Below, piece after piece: positions 6,944 to 15,121 of a stretch of DNA of 18,101 nucleotides. A program made the translations under genes and the position numbers. Position 1 is the stretch's first letter, and each line of letters begins with the position of its first letter. The notes below the pieces were generated by a model. The model did not search any database. It was given only the letters and a program-made list of their open reading frames with translations, and had not been told where the DNA came from. This stretch comes from Alphaproteobacteria bacterium (GTDB lineage Bacteria; Pseudomonadota; Alphaproteobacteria; Rhodospirillales; Rhodospirillaceae): assembly GCA_015228695.1 (NCBI GenBank), contig JADGDA010000020.1, positions 1-18,101 of the forward strand, given 5' to 3'.

Positions 6944-8584
6944 TTACGACGTGGCGATCTTGAGCTTGCGGATCGCTTCGGCCTTGGCGACACCACCGGC
7001 CACACGACGGCGACCATGGAATCGGGTCATGCCGTTGGTCGCTTGGCTGTACGGATCACGGAGAACGGACAAGGCAACACGGTCAAAAATGCGATAGCCT
7101 TGGCTGAAATCACCAAAGGCAATCGGATAGGCGTTACCCGCAACGTCGGGCATATCGACGGCCTCAACGACAGGGCGACCAAGAAGCGTTGTCGTCACCT
7201 GTCCGGCAAGACCGGCGCTCAGGACCAGATAGTTGCCGATTCCGTCCTTGAGCTTGCGGACAGCGGACAGTGTGGTGCTGTTCATCATCCACACGCCATT
7301 TGCACGATAGGTCGGGGCAAGGGCGTGGAACAGGTCGATCAGGCCGTCGGCAGTAATGGCCGAAGCGCTGCCGCTCGCGGTGTAGCCCAAGGAGGCGTCG
7401 GACATGAATCCCGTGGGCCGGACCACACCATCGCCGGTTACGAATGCCGTGCCTTCAGCCTTGCCGAATTCTTCCGCAAATTCGAAGGACAACTCACTTG
7501 CCACGTCGAAAGCGCTGTCTTCGAGCATGGTGTTGCTCACGTCCACATAGCAGGCCAGTTCGCAGACGGAATAGCGGTTCTGGCCGAAGGTGACGGTGGT
7601 TTCCGGGCGTGCTCCGGTCTCACCGACCCACGAAGCCGTCAAGCCCCCCGTGCGTTTCGGCAGAAGCACCGCGCTTGCCGACGTATTGGCGACGCGAGCC
7701 ACCTGCCGAACGGGGGAGAACTGTACAAGGTTTCGCAGAAGCTCGGTAACGAACTGTTCCGGGGCAAGATACCCGCCCGCCGTGTCGTCGGAAACACGAA
7801 GGCTCTTGGCTTCAACCGGATCAAGCCGCTCTCGGCCATGGCGAATGAAAGTCGAGAACGCCTTGGTCTCAACCTCGGAAACGGCCTTGGTATCCATGAC
7901 GGCGGCACCAGGGCGGCGACTCACGGTCTCAAGTTTGTCGAGACGTGCCGTCAAGCCGGACAGGCTCGCCGTCATTTTTGTCTCGATACCGGCCAGCATA
8001 CCGGCAGTCTTGGTTTCGATAGCCGCAAGATCGGGCGCGGCTTCACCCTGTTCTGTGTGTTCCATGATGGTGCCTTTCGGGGAGGGCGGTGAAGCCGCAT
8101 ACGCGGCAGGGGGAGAGACGGATTTGATCGACAGCACCCGCGCCCGTTCTTGCGCCGGGTTACGAACGATGCTTACCTCGACCAGGGCGAGACGGGTCAG
8201 GACGCGGCCACCACCCGGACGGGGAGCGGAGCCAATCGTCTTGAACCCGATGGATAGGCCGGACATGCGCCCGGACTTCAGAGAGTCCAGGGCTTTCTTT
8301 CCGCTCTCGGTTGACATATCCAATTGGCCTTCGACGGACAGGCCGATATCGGTTTCGATGATGGAGGTCCATACTCCGACAGGTGCGCCGCCGTGTTCAA
8401 CCAGCATCGACGGCATGTCACCCCGTGACTTCCGTTCGGTCAGGCTGTCGGCAAATGCACCGGGGGCAATGGTGTCGCCTTGGCGATCCGGCACGCCGTC
8501 GAACAGTGCCGCAAAGCCGGAAATGGAACCGGCGGCAGTCGGAGCAACGAACTTGCACTCGACGGCGAGCGTTTCCACGGTCAC
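6944..8584 (-). CDS. HK97-type prohead protease-major capsid fusion protein
   Basis: A 546-aa protein. Residues 1-155 are an HK97 prohead serine protease: H64 in EHGGAPVG, S111 in SGLSIGF and acidic E136 in LVEVSIV form the likely triad. Residues about 180-222 are a coiled, scaffold-like delta segment. Residues about 235-546 are an HK97-fold capsid protein (AGGYLAPEQ, then FSPVRQVARV, GFMSD, and C-terminal FGDFSQGYRIFDR). The protease would free the capsid domain and remove the scaffold during maturation. The start is GTG at 8584, overlapping the portal stop in GTGA. In most HK97 phages protease and capsid are separate genes. An internal ATG at 8065 with its own ribosome-binding site could also make a separate capsid. 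Confidence 0.93.
   Translation of the reverse strand: MTVETLAVECKFVAPTAAGSISGFAALFDGVPDRQGDTIAPGAFADSLTERKSRGDMPSMLVEHGGAPVGVWTSIIETDIGLSVEGQLDMSTESGKKALDSLKSGRMSGLSIGFKTIGSAPRPGGGRVLTRLALVEVSIVRNPAQERARVLSIKSVSPPAAYAASPPSPKGTIMEHTEQGEAAPDLAAIETKTAGMLAGIETKMTASLSGLTARLDKLETVSRRPGAAVMDTKAVSEVETKAFSTFIRHGRERLDPVEAKSLRVSDDTAGGYLAPEQFVTELLRNLVQFSPVRQVARVANTSASAVLLPKRTGGLTASWVGETGARPETTVTFGQNRYSVCELACYVDVSNTMLEDSAFDVASELSFEFAEEFGKAEGTAFVTGDGVVRPTGFMSDASLGYTASGSASAITADGLIDLFHALAPTYRANGVWMMNSTTLSAVRKLKDGIGNYLVLSAGLAGQVTTTLLGRPVVEAVDMPDVAGNAYPIAFGDFSQGYRIFDRVALSVLRDPYSQATNGMTRFHGRRRVAGGVAKAEAIRKLKIATS
8065..8077 (-). promoter_or_regulatory. Internal ribosome-binding site and ATG for a stand-alone capsid
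   Basis: On the minus strand AAAGG (8073-8077) lies 7 nt before an in-frame ATG (8065) at codon 174 of the fusion gene. This is exactly between protease and scaffold domains, so a 373-aa scaffold-capsid protein could start here. The spacing is near ideal. Use of the site is inferred. Confidence 0.5.
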
Positions 8585-9798
8585 GGTTGCGCCCTCCCCG
8601 TCGTCGGGGCCGTGTTGAGAGGCCGCATGAAGATTTCACCTCCGGCATATCCAGGGCGATTTTCCAGGGCGCGGCATTCGTTCGGGTTCAAAACGCCGTT
8701 GAGGATCGCGACGCTATAGGCGGCAAAGCGCCGTTCCAGGTCGGCCCGGATAAGGTCATCAACCAGGAACTCGGTGAAGTATTCCTTGCGCTCATTTGGC
8801 GACAGCAATGACCGCTGGATAGCCCCTTCCCACAGTTTGAGAATGGGTATGATACAGTCGGTCAGGAACTCGCCGTTTTGGGTCTCAATGTTGTTGTTCG
8901 TGGATCGCTCAAGGCTTCCGATCTTGTGGAGCGGGATACGGAAGGCACGGGCAATCTCGATAACCTGGAACTGGCGAAGTTCGAGGAACTGGGAGTCAAC
9001 GCTGTTGAACTGGAGCGGCACGAAGTCCATGCCGTCTTCGAGAATCGCCGTCCGCCCACTGTTCGGCCCCCCGGCATAGGCTTGGTCGAAACCAACCCGC
9101 AGCTTTTTGATCGTTACGTCGGTCAGGGTCTTTGCGTACTTCAGCAGGCCAGCCGGGCGGGCACCATTGCCGAACAACCGCCCGGCGTGTTCCTCAAGGG
9201 CCAGAGCCAGCCCGATAGCTTCGCGCACCTGCATGACAGGGGATGCACCGACATAGCCGTGACTGGCTCCGTTGCCGACAGAGCGCAAATGGAGAATGTC
9301 ACGCCGGTCATATTCACTCGGCACACCGTTCAGGCCGGTGACACGGTAACGCGGCTCCACCGTCGCGGAATCGACGGTGACGGCCACAGAGGCCGATGGA
9401 AGCGGAATCAATTCAACGACGCGATCACCGGAGCGGCCAATGTAGGCGTAGGCGTTTCCATGAAGGGATAGCGCCGCCTGCATCGTCTGCCGGAACTCTG
9501 TGGAACTTGTCCAGTCATTGGGCTGGTCGTGAAGCAGGGTGTAGAGCGGGTGATCGGTTGCGCGCTCCTTGCCCCCGTCAGCCGTGCGCCGGTAGAGAAT
9601 CAACGGAAGTTGACTGACGGACTCGGCAATCACCTTGATGCAGGCGAACACAGCCGGGCAACGCATGGCCGTTTCTGGCGAGACGTTGGTTCCGGCGGCA
9701 GTCGGAGCAGGCCCAAACAGCAGGGACAGGCCCGGATCGGACAAAGAGACGCCCGCGCTCTTGCTCATGCCAAGGAATGTTTTGAGTGACAAAAACAT
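8581..9798 (-). CDS. Phage portal protein (HK97 family)
   Basis: A 405-aa protein of the HK97-type portal family, typical length. Recognisable blocks are RCPAVFACIKVIAESVSQLPL near residue 50, HPLYTLLHDQPNDW and EFRQTMQAALSLHGNAYAYI near 90-115, DILHLRS and GASPVMQVREAIGLALA in the middle, and the crown segment FQVIEIARAFRIPLHKIGSL and NNNIETQ near 275-305. A dodecamer forms the DNA entry channel at one vertex and docks TerL. The start is ATG at 9798 with only a weak Shine-Dalgarno (GCGGTG). It is first in the structural operon, so its promoter should lie in 9802-9995. It overlaps the protease-capsid gene by 4 bp. Confidence 0.93.
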   Translation of the reverse strand: MFLSLKTFLGMSKSAGVSLSDPGLSLLFGPAPTAAGTNVSPETAMRCPAVFACIKVIAESVSQLPLILYRRTADGGKERATDHPLYTLLHDQPNDWTSSTEFRQTMQAALSLHGNAYAYIGRSGDRVVELIPLPSASVAVTVDSATVEPRYRVTGLNGVPSEYDRRDILHLRSVGNGASHGYVGASPVMQVREAIGLALALEEHAGRLFGNGARPAGLLKYAKTLTDVTIKKLRVGFDQAYAGGPNSGRTAILEDGMDFVPLQFNSVDSQFLELRQFQVIEIARAFRIPLHKIGSLERSTNNNIETQNGEFLTDCIIPILKLWEGAIQRSLLSPNERKEYFTEFLVDDLIRADLERRFAAYSVAILNGVLNPNECRALENRPGYAGGEIFMRPLNTAPTTGRAQP

Positions 9799-9801
9799 CA
9801 A

Positions 9802-9995
9802 TCACCGCGAAAATCTAGAGCTAGACTAAAGCTTTAAGCAAAAAATATATTAATGCAAGCATATTAATTTTTTTGTCTTTAATAGACTGCGCATGTCTTT
9901 CATTGACTACATAATGTTGTTGTCTACTCTCTGATGGATTTTGGTCCATCCAACGAATTGTGATTTCGGATACCAGCAAAAGCCATGGTCTGGAG
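9802..9995 (-). promoter_or_regulatory. A+T-rich leader of the head operon
   Basis: This gap upstream of the portal gene is far richer in A+T than its surroundings. It holds a repeated ATATTAAT (9847-9854 and 9861-9868), a run of T, and a hairpin GATGGA-TTTTGG-TCCATC (9933-9950). The promoter of the structural operon must be here or nearby, but I see no convincing -35/-10 pair, which would fit dependence on an activator. No coding potential is convincing. Confidence 0.45.
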
Positions 9996-10132
9996 GTGAC
10001 GCAGTGACGCACTGTGACGCACTTTACATAGAAGCCCTATAGTGGTAACTGCGTGCAATATTGGTAAAATACAACCATGTGCCTGTTTTAGGTGTTGTGA
10101 GCTAAGTGCGTCACAGTGCGTCACTGCGTCAC
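9996..10132. other. Iteron-type candidate replication origin
   Basis: A perfect 29-bp inverted repeat: arms at 9996-10024 and 10104-10132, separated by 79 bp. Each arm has three copies of the octamer GTGACGCA (two abutting, the third after CT). The right arm runs through the stop codon of the primase gene. Six iterons in two mirrored clusters next to a primase-helicase gene match the style of satellite and phage origins such as those of SaPIs, where the element's Rep binds iterons beside a melting region. The A+T-rich stretch at 9830-9900 could be an unwinding element. Function is inferred from structure and position. Confidence 0.72.
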
Positions 10133-12289
10133 TAAAGGAACCCACCTCCTGCCGGTGCCCTGGCGCGGAGCGCGCCCCCACTCCAGCCGTTCCAGGATTC
10201 CGGTGATCCGCCGTTGCTCGGTGGTGCCTAGTCGCGCCGTCTCGATGCACAGCGCGGAACGCGCCACCTCCGTCACTGTGACGTGGGCCTTGTCGGCCAG
10301 AAACGTGGCGATGGAATCCTCCCAGGCGTCGGCCTCGAACCGTGCCTCTTGCTCGGGTTTGATATGCGCCGACTCGAACTCCCGATCAGGCCACCACCGC
10401 TCACCCGCATGAAACAGATGGACTGCTTCGGCGAACAACTGGTCACGGTCGCGTGCCAGGGCATCCACGTCGAGACCGTGGGTCACTCCGACCTTGACCG
10501 GCCAGAACCGCCGCCCACCCGTCTCGTCTCGGAGGTACACCGATTTATTGGTCGTCCCGATGAACACGCACTGGCGCGGCTCGTGCACCTCGCAGCGACC
10601 ATAGGGCGGTCGGTAGATTTCAGTTGTACGGGTGATGAACGCCTTGAGCGTCGTGCTCTCTGCTTTTGACATGGCGTGCAACTCGCCCATTTCAATCAGC
10701 CACTTCCCGCGAAGATGTTGGGCTGCGTCCTTTCCCGCCACGTTCTCGGGCAGGGAGTCCGAGAACCAACTCCCTCCGATAATGGCGCACGCCGAGCTTT
10801 TCATGATGCCCTGAATTCCTTCCAGGATGATCAGATAATCGGCTTTGCATCCCGGCTGCATGACACGCGCCACCAGCGCAATGAAAAACATTCGGCCAAT
10901 TCCGGCAACGTACTCGTTATTCTCCGCCCCAAGATATTGGGTCATCCACGGCTTGATAGTCGTGCCTACGTCCGTGACACCACCGGCCAATCGAGGCACG
11001 CCGTCCCACTGGAGGCCGTCGAGATATTGCTTCACCGGATGAAAGGCGTTTTCACCCGCCCGGTTGTCTACCGCTTGGTGTGTCGTGTCCTTGCTGAGTG
11101 TGGGAAGGCCTGCAATTTGAAGCCACTCCTGTATCGCGCCAACGTCGTTGTCGGTGATTGGTCGCGGGAACGGCCCGGCAACGGCGGGGGTGCCGTCGTG
11201 CCGCCGAATGGGCCGACATAGAAGGGTCGCACGTTGCATTTCATCGAATACGAGAACGTCTCTCCATGCTTTGTCCTCCCGCAATGCGAGCATGGCGTTT
11301 GCCAGATTGGAGAGAACCTCGCCGCGCTCCGACACAAGACAACGCGCATACCAGTTGCCCGCCAACTGCGACCCTCCGACCGCCAACTTGCCGCTCCGCT
11401 TCCCTGGTTTTCTGCCACGCGACTCCGGTATCTCTCGGGGTTTTGCTTTCCCCGCCGTCAGCCCCGACCGAATGGTTTTGCTTGCCTCTGATTCAGGGAG
11501 TCTTGCCGCGAGTGCGGCCACCTGCAACTCGCGCACAACCACTTCTTCATCAAGGTGCCCGCCACCGACCAACCCGCCTAATTTGAGCGCCGCAGTGTTC
11601 AGGGTGGTGTTGCGCTGGCCTTCCATCGCCGATGCCACCGTTTGGCACTCGTCCATGAGCGCGGCCTTGGCATATGGCTCTCGACTTCTAGTCGTGACGA
11701 TTGCAGTTTTCGGGGCGATGATCTGTTTCGTGCTCGGCTTCGGCTTGCTGAGAAGTTCAAGGAACCATTGCGGCGCTTCGGCGGGACCGCACTCTCGAAT
11801 CCATTTATAGGCTAAACCGTTCGAATTGATGGACGGTGCAAGAATAATGTACCCACCATCACCTCTGATATCGAGGCCTTTGCCCAGCTTTGATGCGCTG
11901 TTTTTGATAGGGAGGCCGGGCCACTTGTAGTAGCGATGCTCCCCTCCGCGCGGCGTTCGTTGTGTAAGCGTATTCGGAAGAGGGCCGTACTTTTCTTCAA
12001 GGGCGTGGAGCGCGGCAAACCCGTCGATCCCCTTTGTTTCGTCGCGGTCTATATCGAGCACGAAGACACCGGTCGCTTCGCCTGTTGGCATCCCGATCAT
12101 GGCGTGCGGGTTTGCCTGCCACCAAGTCGAGATGGTTTCGGGGGTTGTCACGGCATCCTTGAATCCATGGTGCGTGAGCGGGCTCTTCGTCGCCGGGTTG
12201 CATGGAAAGATCGGCTTGCCCCTGCTGGCGAAGTTCAGCGCTGCCGTAAGGACCGGGGAGTAATTGGTAGGTTCCTGAGTATCCATCAT
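10121..12289 (-). CDS. Bifunctional primase-polymerase / VapE-type helicase replication protein
   Basis: A 722-aa protein with two parts. Residues 10-180 are a Prim-Pol domain: metal-binding DID (79-81), TPRGGEHRYY with H118, and DIRGDGGY (140-147). Residues about 415-640 are a virulence-associated E (VapE) superfamily-3 type ATPase: Walker A EGIQGIMKS (490-498), Walker B KWLIEMGEL (529-537), sensor FIGTTN (576-581) and arginine segment GGRRFWPV (591-598). It should open and prime the island's own origin; the iterons sit at its 3' end, the last codons (VTQ-stop) being part of one. The ATG overlaps the upstream gene's stop (ATGA), with GAAGGTG upstream. The same architecture is common in P4-like and PICI satellites. 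Confidence 0.92.
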   Translation of the reverse strand: MMDTQEPTNYSPVLTAALNFASRGKPIFPCNPATKSPLTHHGFKDAVTTPETISTWWQANPHAMIGMPTGEATGVFVLDIDRDETKGIDGFAALHALEEKYGPLPNTLTQRTPRGGEHRYYKWPGLPIKNSASKLGKGLDIRGDGGYIILAPSINSNGLAYKWIRECGPAEAPQWFLELLSKPKPSTKQIIAPKTAIVTTRSREPYAKAALMDECQTVASAMEGQRNTTLNTAALKLGGLVGGGHLDEEVVVRELQVAALAARLPESEASKTIRSGLTAGKAKPREIPESRGRKPGKRSGKLAVGGSQLAGNWYARCLVSERGEVLSNLANAMLALREDKAWRDVLVFDEMQRATLLCRPIRRHDGTPAVAGPFPRPITDNDVGAIQEWLQIAGLPTLSKDTTHQAVDNRAGENAFHPVKQYLDGLQWDGVPRLAGGVTDVGTTIKPWMTQYLGAENNEYVAGIGRMFFIALVARVMQPGCKADYLIILEGIQGIMKSSACAIIGGSWFSDSLPENVAGKDAAQHLRGKWLIEMGELHAMSKAESTTLKAFITRTTEIYRPPYGRCEVHEPRQCVFIGTTNKSVYLRDETGGRRFWPVKVGVTHGLDVDALARDRDQLFAEAVHLFHAGERWWPDREFESAHIKPEQEARFEADAWEDSIATFLADKAHVTVTEVARSALCIETARLGTTEQRRITGILERLEWGRAPRQGTGRRWVPLVTQ

Positions 12290-12696
12290 AATTTCACCTT
12301 CGACACCATCGCCGATCTTAGTGGATTTTGAGACGTGGCGCAGTCACCGTTCCAAGATTTATCGTTGAACCGGTTGGCTATGCGTGACATGACTCGGATA
12401 AAAGTCTTGTGGTCGATCCATGATTTCTTGGCGTGGTAAAACAAGTTGTCCAATATAAAGTCAGTCGTCATTCCTTTTTGGCATTCTATGCTGACGTAGC
12501 TCGCATCGTCTGCGAGTGCCCAAGTCGAGTACATTTGGAATTTGCAGGTTCTCTCAGGCCCGCGAATAATAGCCAGTGCCGGTTTTTCCACGTTTCGGCA
12601 GTCATATTCTGTAACTGGGCAGGTCCAAAACGGCTTATCGCGGTTGGCGAGTTCCTCTAGCGACAGGGCATTTCCGAAAGTATATTCTGTGGTCAT
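12286..12696 (-). CDS. Hypothetical protein in the replication operon
   Basis: A 136-aa protein, family not recognised. The N-terminal half has six cysteines or histidines scattered (for example WTCPVTEYDC, RTCKFQ), but no clean zinc motif. The C-terminal half is helical and basic, ending SQNPLRSAMVSKVKL. It has no signal or membrane segment. I chose ATG 12696 because GGAG lies 8 nt upstream; the upstream ATG at 12759, overlapping the previous stop as TAATG, adds a proline-rich leader without a good binding site. It lies between the AlpA-like gene and the primase, overlapping the primase start by 4 bp, so it probably serves replication or its control. Confidence 0.7.
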   Translation of the reverse strand: MTTEYTFGNALSLEELANRDKPFWTCPVTEYDCRNVEKPALAIIRGPERTCKFQMYSTWALADDASYVSIECQKGMTTDFILDNLFYHAKKSWIDHKTFIRVMSRIANRFNDKSWNGDCATSQNPLRSAMVSKVKL

Positions 12697-12758
12697 TGGA
12701 TCATCTCCATCTATGGGGATCGGCGTCTCACGACGCGGTGGAAAAAAGGGGGGGCGCA

Positions 12759-13061
12759 TTACCGGCGACGAGTAGTCGCGCGGACAGGCTCGGTTTCACG
12801 GGTAGCCAGCCAATCGGGCAGTTTTCCAAGATCGAACAGGATCAACTTGCCGACTTTAATTTTTTGGGGGCCGATGCGGGCAGCGTCCCAACGGCACAGG
12901 GTGCGGGTTGTGACGCCCAACGTGGTGGCAAGTCGGTCGGCGGTGACGTATCGTCGCCCGGAAATTTCCACCTCGCCGGAAGCGGAGATGGCCGGTGGTG
13001 AGGTGCCGTCCAGCAGGGCGGGCTTGGGCGTTTGCTGCGGATGAAAGACATTCTGGGGCAT
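12759..13061 (-). CDS. AlpA/excisionase-like helix-turn-helix regulator
   Basis: A 100-aa protein. Residues 35-88 form a MerR/HTH_17-like winged helix: GRRYVTADRLATTLGVTTRT then LCRWDAARIGPQKIKVGKLILFDLGKLPDWL. Residues 40-60 are the helix-turn-helix and the following strand pair is the wing. In P4 and PICIs proteins of this class activate integrase and replication genes or act as excisionase. The start is ATG 13061 with AGGG 8 nt upstream; the longer frame to 13130 begins in a hairpin region. It is first of the regulator-hypothetical-primase operon. The N-terminal 30 residues are low-complexity and the tail is Arg-rich. Whether it activates or represses cannot be told from sequence. Confidence 0.82.
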   Translation of the reverse strand: MPQNVFHPQQTPKPALLDGTSPPAISASGEVEISGRRYVTADRLATTLGVTTRTLCRWDAARIGPQKIKVGKLILFDLGKLPDWLATRETEPVRATTRRR

Positions 13062-13082
13062 TCTGGTGCCCTGTGATCTTCT

Positions 13083-13154
13083 CGGCAGCCCAACGCTGCC
13101 GTTCCAAGACACCTGAATAATATAGGCCACGGCAACGAAGGCCCTTCGCTGCCG
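13083..13154 (-). promoter_or_regulatory. Two hairpins upstream of the AlpA-like gene
   Basis: The 167-bp gap holds two inverted repeats. The first (13130-13154) pairs CGGCA and CGAAGG with CCTTCG and TGCCG around a single C; it begins 2 bp after the second stop codon of the upstream gene (13157-13159), so it may be its terminator. The second (13083-13101) is CGGCAGC-CCAAC-GCTGCCG, just before the AlpA-like gene. An A+T-rich TATATTATT lies between them and could be a -10 region. An autoregulatory operator is possible. Confidence 0.45.
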
Positions 13155-13228
13155 CTTTATTTTCCTTCATTCAAATATGATCGAATTGTCCGTTCAGATG
13201 GCATTTTAACATCATCCACAAACTCATT

Positions 13229-13744
13229 TTACCACGAAGCTGTCTTTGATAATATGATAGATACTAAGTCACGGTTGGATTTCAACTGATTTTGCAATTT
13301 TTGTGCTTCTTTGATAACCCATTCCCTCTTTTCTTTTGAGATATCTCTTCTTGAACGCGCCCCAACAGTTCCGCCTCTTGCGCCACTTGTTCGCTTGTGC
13401 CTGCCTTCAATACGGCGATTGGCCTGTTCAATGAGTGTTTTTGCCTTCGCGATCCAAAGCACCGCCCCAAGATCATGTGGGACATTCTGTTTAACGCTAC
13501 TCTCCGCTTTCTCCAAATAAACCCCAATGTCACCGATTTCGGGAAAATCCGATGGAAATTCGGCGGTCTTGGCACGCAAACAAGCAATCTGATCGCTGGG
13601 CGAAGCGGCCATGATGATCGATTTAATCGCCTCTCGCGCTTCGGGGGCTGGTGATGTGGGGGCGACGCTGATAAGGGTTGAAACATCCCCTGTATCTGGA
13701 TCGACTATCTTTGTTCGCGTAACGGGTGGCTTTTTTTGTTTCAT
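13229..13744 (-). CDS. Hypothetical protein, probably truncated by an in-frame stop
   Basis: A 171-aa protein, not recognised. The N-terminus is low-complexity, the middle is helical (ADAKTLIEQANRRIE-like segment), followed by a basic stretch (HKRTSGARGGTVGARSRRD) and a charged helix (KEKREWVIKEAQKLQNQL). After SKTASW the frame meets TAA (13229-13231). Reading on in the same frame gives 24 more residues, including DDVKMPSERTIRSYL, which looks like the end of a helix-turn-helix domain, before a second TAA at 13157. A hairpin follows at once. The gene is thus probably a nonsense mutant of a 195-codon ancestor, or the stop is read through. It lies 5 bp downstream of nothing else and directly precedes int's 3' end in map order (int stop 13750), so it is co-transcribed with int. 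Confidence 0.65.
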   Translation of the reverse strand: MKQKKPPVTRTKIVDPDTGDVSTLISVAPTSPAPEAREAIKSIIMAASPSDQIACLRAKTAEFPSDFPEIGDIGVYLEKAESSVKQNVPHDLGAVLWIAKAKTLIEQANRRIEGRHKRTSGARGGTVGARSRRDISKEKREWVIKEAQKLQNQLKSNRDLVSIILSKTASW

Positions 13745-13749
13745 CGGCC

Positions 13750-15069
13750 TCAGCCCTTTTGCTGGGAGGCAGCATCCGCACCCTTTGTCCTGCTCGCGGT
13801 CACGATGGCTCCAACACGTTCGGTCGCAGCCCGCAACGGATCATCCAGTAAATGCGCATAGCGCGCCGTCGTCTGTGCCTGGGTGTGCCCGAGCAAGGCT
13901 CCGATGATCGGGAGCGATAAGCCAGCGCTGGCGAGGATACTGGCGTAGGTGTGTCTTAAATCGTGTATCCGCGCTGTCGTCTGCCATACCATCACGGGCT
14001 TGCCGTCACTCGAACTGATTACCATGCCCTCTTTGTCCCGTTTTGGCACTTGTTCGGCAAGCCCCGCCTTGCGGCAGGCCGACAGCCATGTGCGCTTGAT
14101 ATCGGTGATCGGCTTGCCGTCATGGCCAGGAAAGACATAGGGGCTGATTGTCTTTCCCGCCGCCGCTGCTTCGTCTGTTGCAGCGGCGAGAATTCCCAAC
14201 AGCACTTGCAGGGCTGGTGCCGACAACGGGACTCGGTGCTCTTTTCGCTGCTTGGTGTGGGAAGACGGTTTCACCCACACGCCTGCTTCCAGGTCGAACA
14301 TATCCCAACGGGCACCAAGTACCTCACCTCGACGCGCGCCGGTAAGCATCAACAACTTGATCGCGTTGGCGCTGGCTCTTTCCCTTTGCGTTGCCAGCGC
14401 CTCGATTAACCTCATCACTTCGGCGGGGGAAAGGTAGCGGGTGCGCTTTTCTTCCTGATTGCGGTGAGTGCCCGACGCAGGGTTATCGGCGCGCCACCCC
14501 CAGCGTATCGACATGTTGAAAGCCTTGCGCACCACCTCAATCACTCGGTTGGCTCGAACTGGTCGAGTCTCGCTGACAGCGGCGTGCAAGGCGTCAATAT
14601 GGGAGTGGGATACGTCGGCGACCTTTATGGCACCAAGTCGGGGGAGAACGATTTTCAGCCACATGCTACGGTCGTCCGCCGCCGCGCGTGGTGACTTTCG
14701 GGGTAGGTGCTCGGCCTCATAGCGGGCAAAGAGGTCTTGCATGGTCGGGGCTGATCGCTCGGCAACCGCCGCCGCGTCCTGTGTCTCCCGTTCGGCCATC
14801 GGGTCTATGCCGCCGTCCACTTTGCGGCGTAGCGAGCGGGCCTCCTCCCGTGCCGCCGTCGCGGACCATGTGGGGAACTTGCCGATGGTCATCCGCCGCT
14901 CGCGGCCGGCGGACATATAGTTCAACACGAAGGCTCGCGCGCCGGTAGCCGTGACGCGGGCGCCGAACCCCGGCACGTCAGCGTCATAGGCGATGGTGGC
15001 CCCCTTGCCGGGGGCGGGCAGCTTTCGCACCACGTCGTCTGTCAGTCGCTTGGTTGCGCGTTTTGGCAT
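13750..15069 (-). CDS. int: Tyrosine integrase (P4-like, DUF4102 arm-binding type)
   Basis: A 439-aa protein. Residues 1-90 are the N-terminal arm-DNA-binding domain typical of P4-type integrases (LTDDVVRKLPAP, YDADVPGFGARVTATGARAF). Residues 107-190 are the core-binding SAM-like domain. The catalytic domain shows R246 (TGARRGEV), K273, H369 and R372 (HDLRHTYAS), H395 (LLGHTQ) and Y404 (TARYAHL): all residues are present. It should integrate the island into tRNA-fMet and, with a directionality factor, excise it. I chose ATG 15069 (MPKRATKR, the family's usual start, with GTGGGG upstream) over a TTG at 15102. It lies 208 bp from attR and reads away from it; the gap carries arm-type repeats. 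Confidence 0.95.
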   Translation of the reverse strand: MPKRATKRLTDDVVRKLPAPGKGATIAYDADVPGFGARVTATGARAFVLNYMSAGRERRMTIGKFPTWSATAAREEARSLRRKVDGGIDPMAERETQDAAAVAERSAPTMQDLFARYEAEHLPRKSPRAAADDRSMWLKIVLPRLGAIKVADVSHSHIDALHAAVSETRPVRANRVIEVVRKAFNMSIRWGWRADNPASGTHRNQEEKRTRYLSPAEVMRLIEALATQRERASANAIKLLMLTGARRGEVLGARWDMFDLEAGVWVKPSSHTKQRKEHRVPLSAPALQVLLGILAAATDEAAAAGKTISPYVFPGHDGKPITDIKRTWLSACRKAGLAEQVPKRDKEGMVISSSDGKPVMVWQTTARIHDLRHTYASILASAGLSLPIIGALLGHTQAQTTARYAHLLDDPLRAATERVGAIVTASRTKGADAASQQKG

Positions 15070-15121
15070 GTCCGCCCCACTTCTCACCTGAAGGTCCGGC
15101 AAACACCCTGTTGGGCTTTCA

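Noticed and set aside
7016..8618. Long plus-strand ORFs opposite the capsid gene
   Set aside because: They are G+C-rich antisense shadows; the minus-strand frame encodes clear protease and capsid domains.
9894..9911. TGT-N12-ACA dyad upstream of the portal gene, like P2 Ogr/Delta sites
   Set aside because: Six fixed bases in an A+T-rich region arise easily by chance, and no Ogr/Delta-type zinc finger is in the island.
9821..10012. A 63-codon minus-strand ORF starting MRHCVT before the portal gene
   Set aside because: Its start is only a translated iteron, it has no ribosome-binding site, and the A+T-rich sequence behind it looks regulatory.
9996..10132. CRISPR array
   Set aside because: The octamers abut without spacers, the arms are inverted, and no cas gene is present; iterons explain it better.
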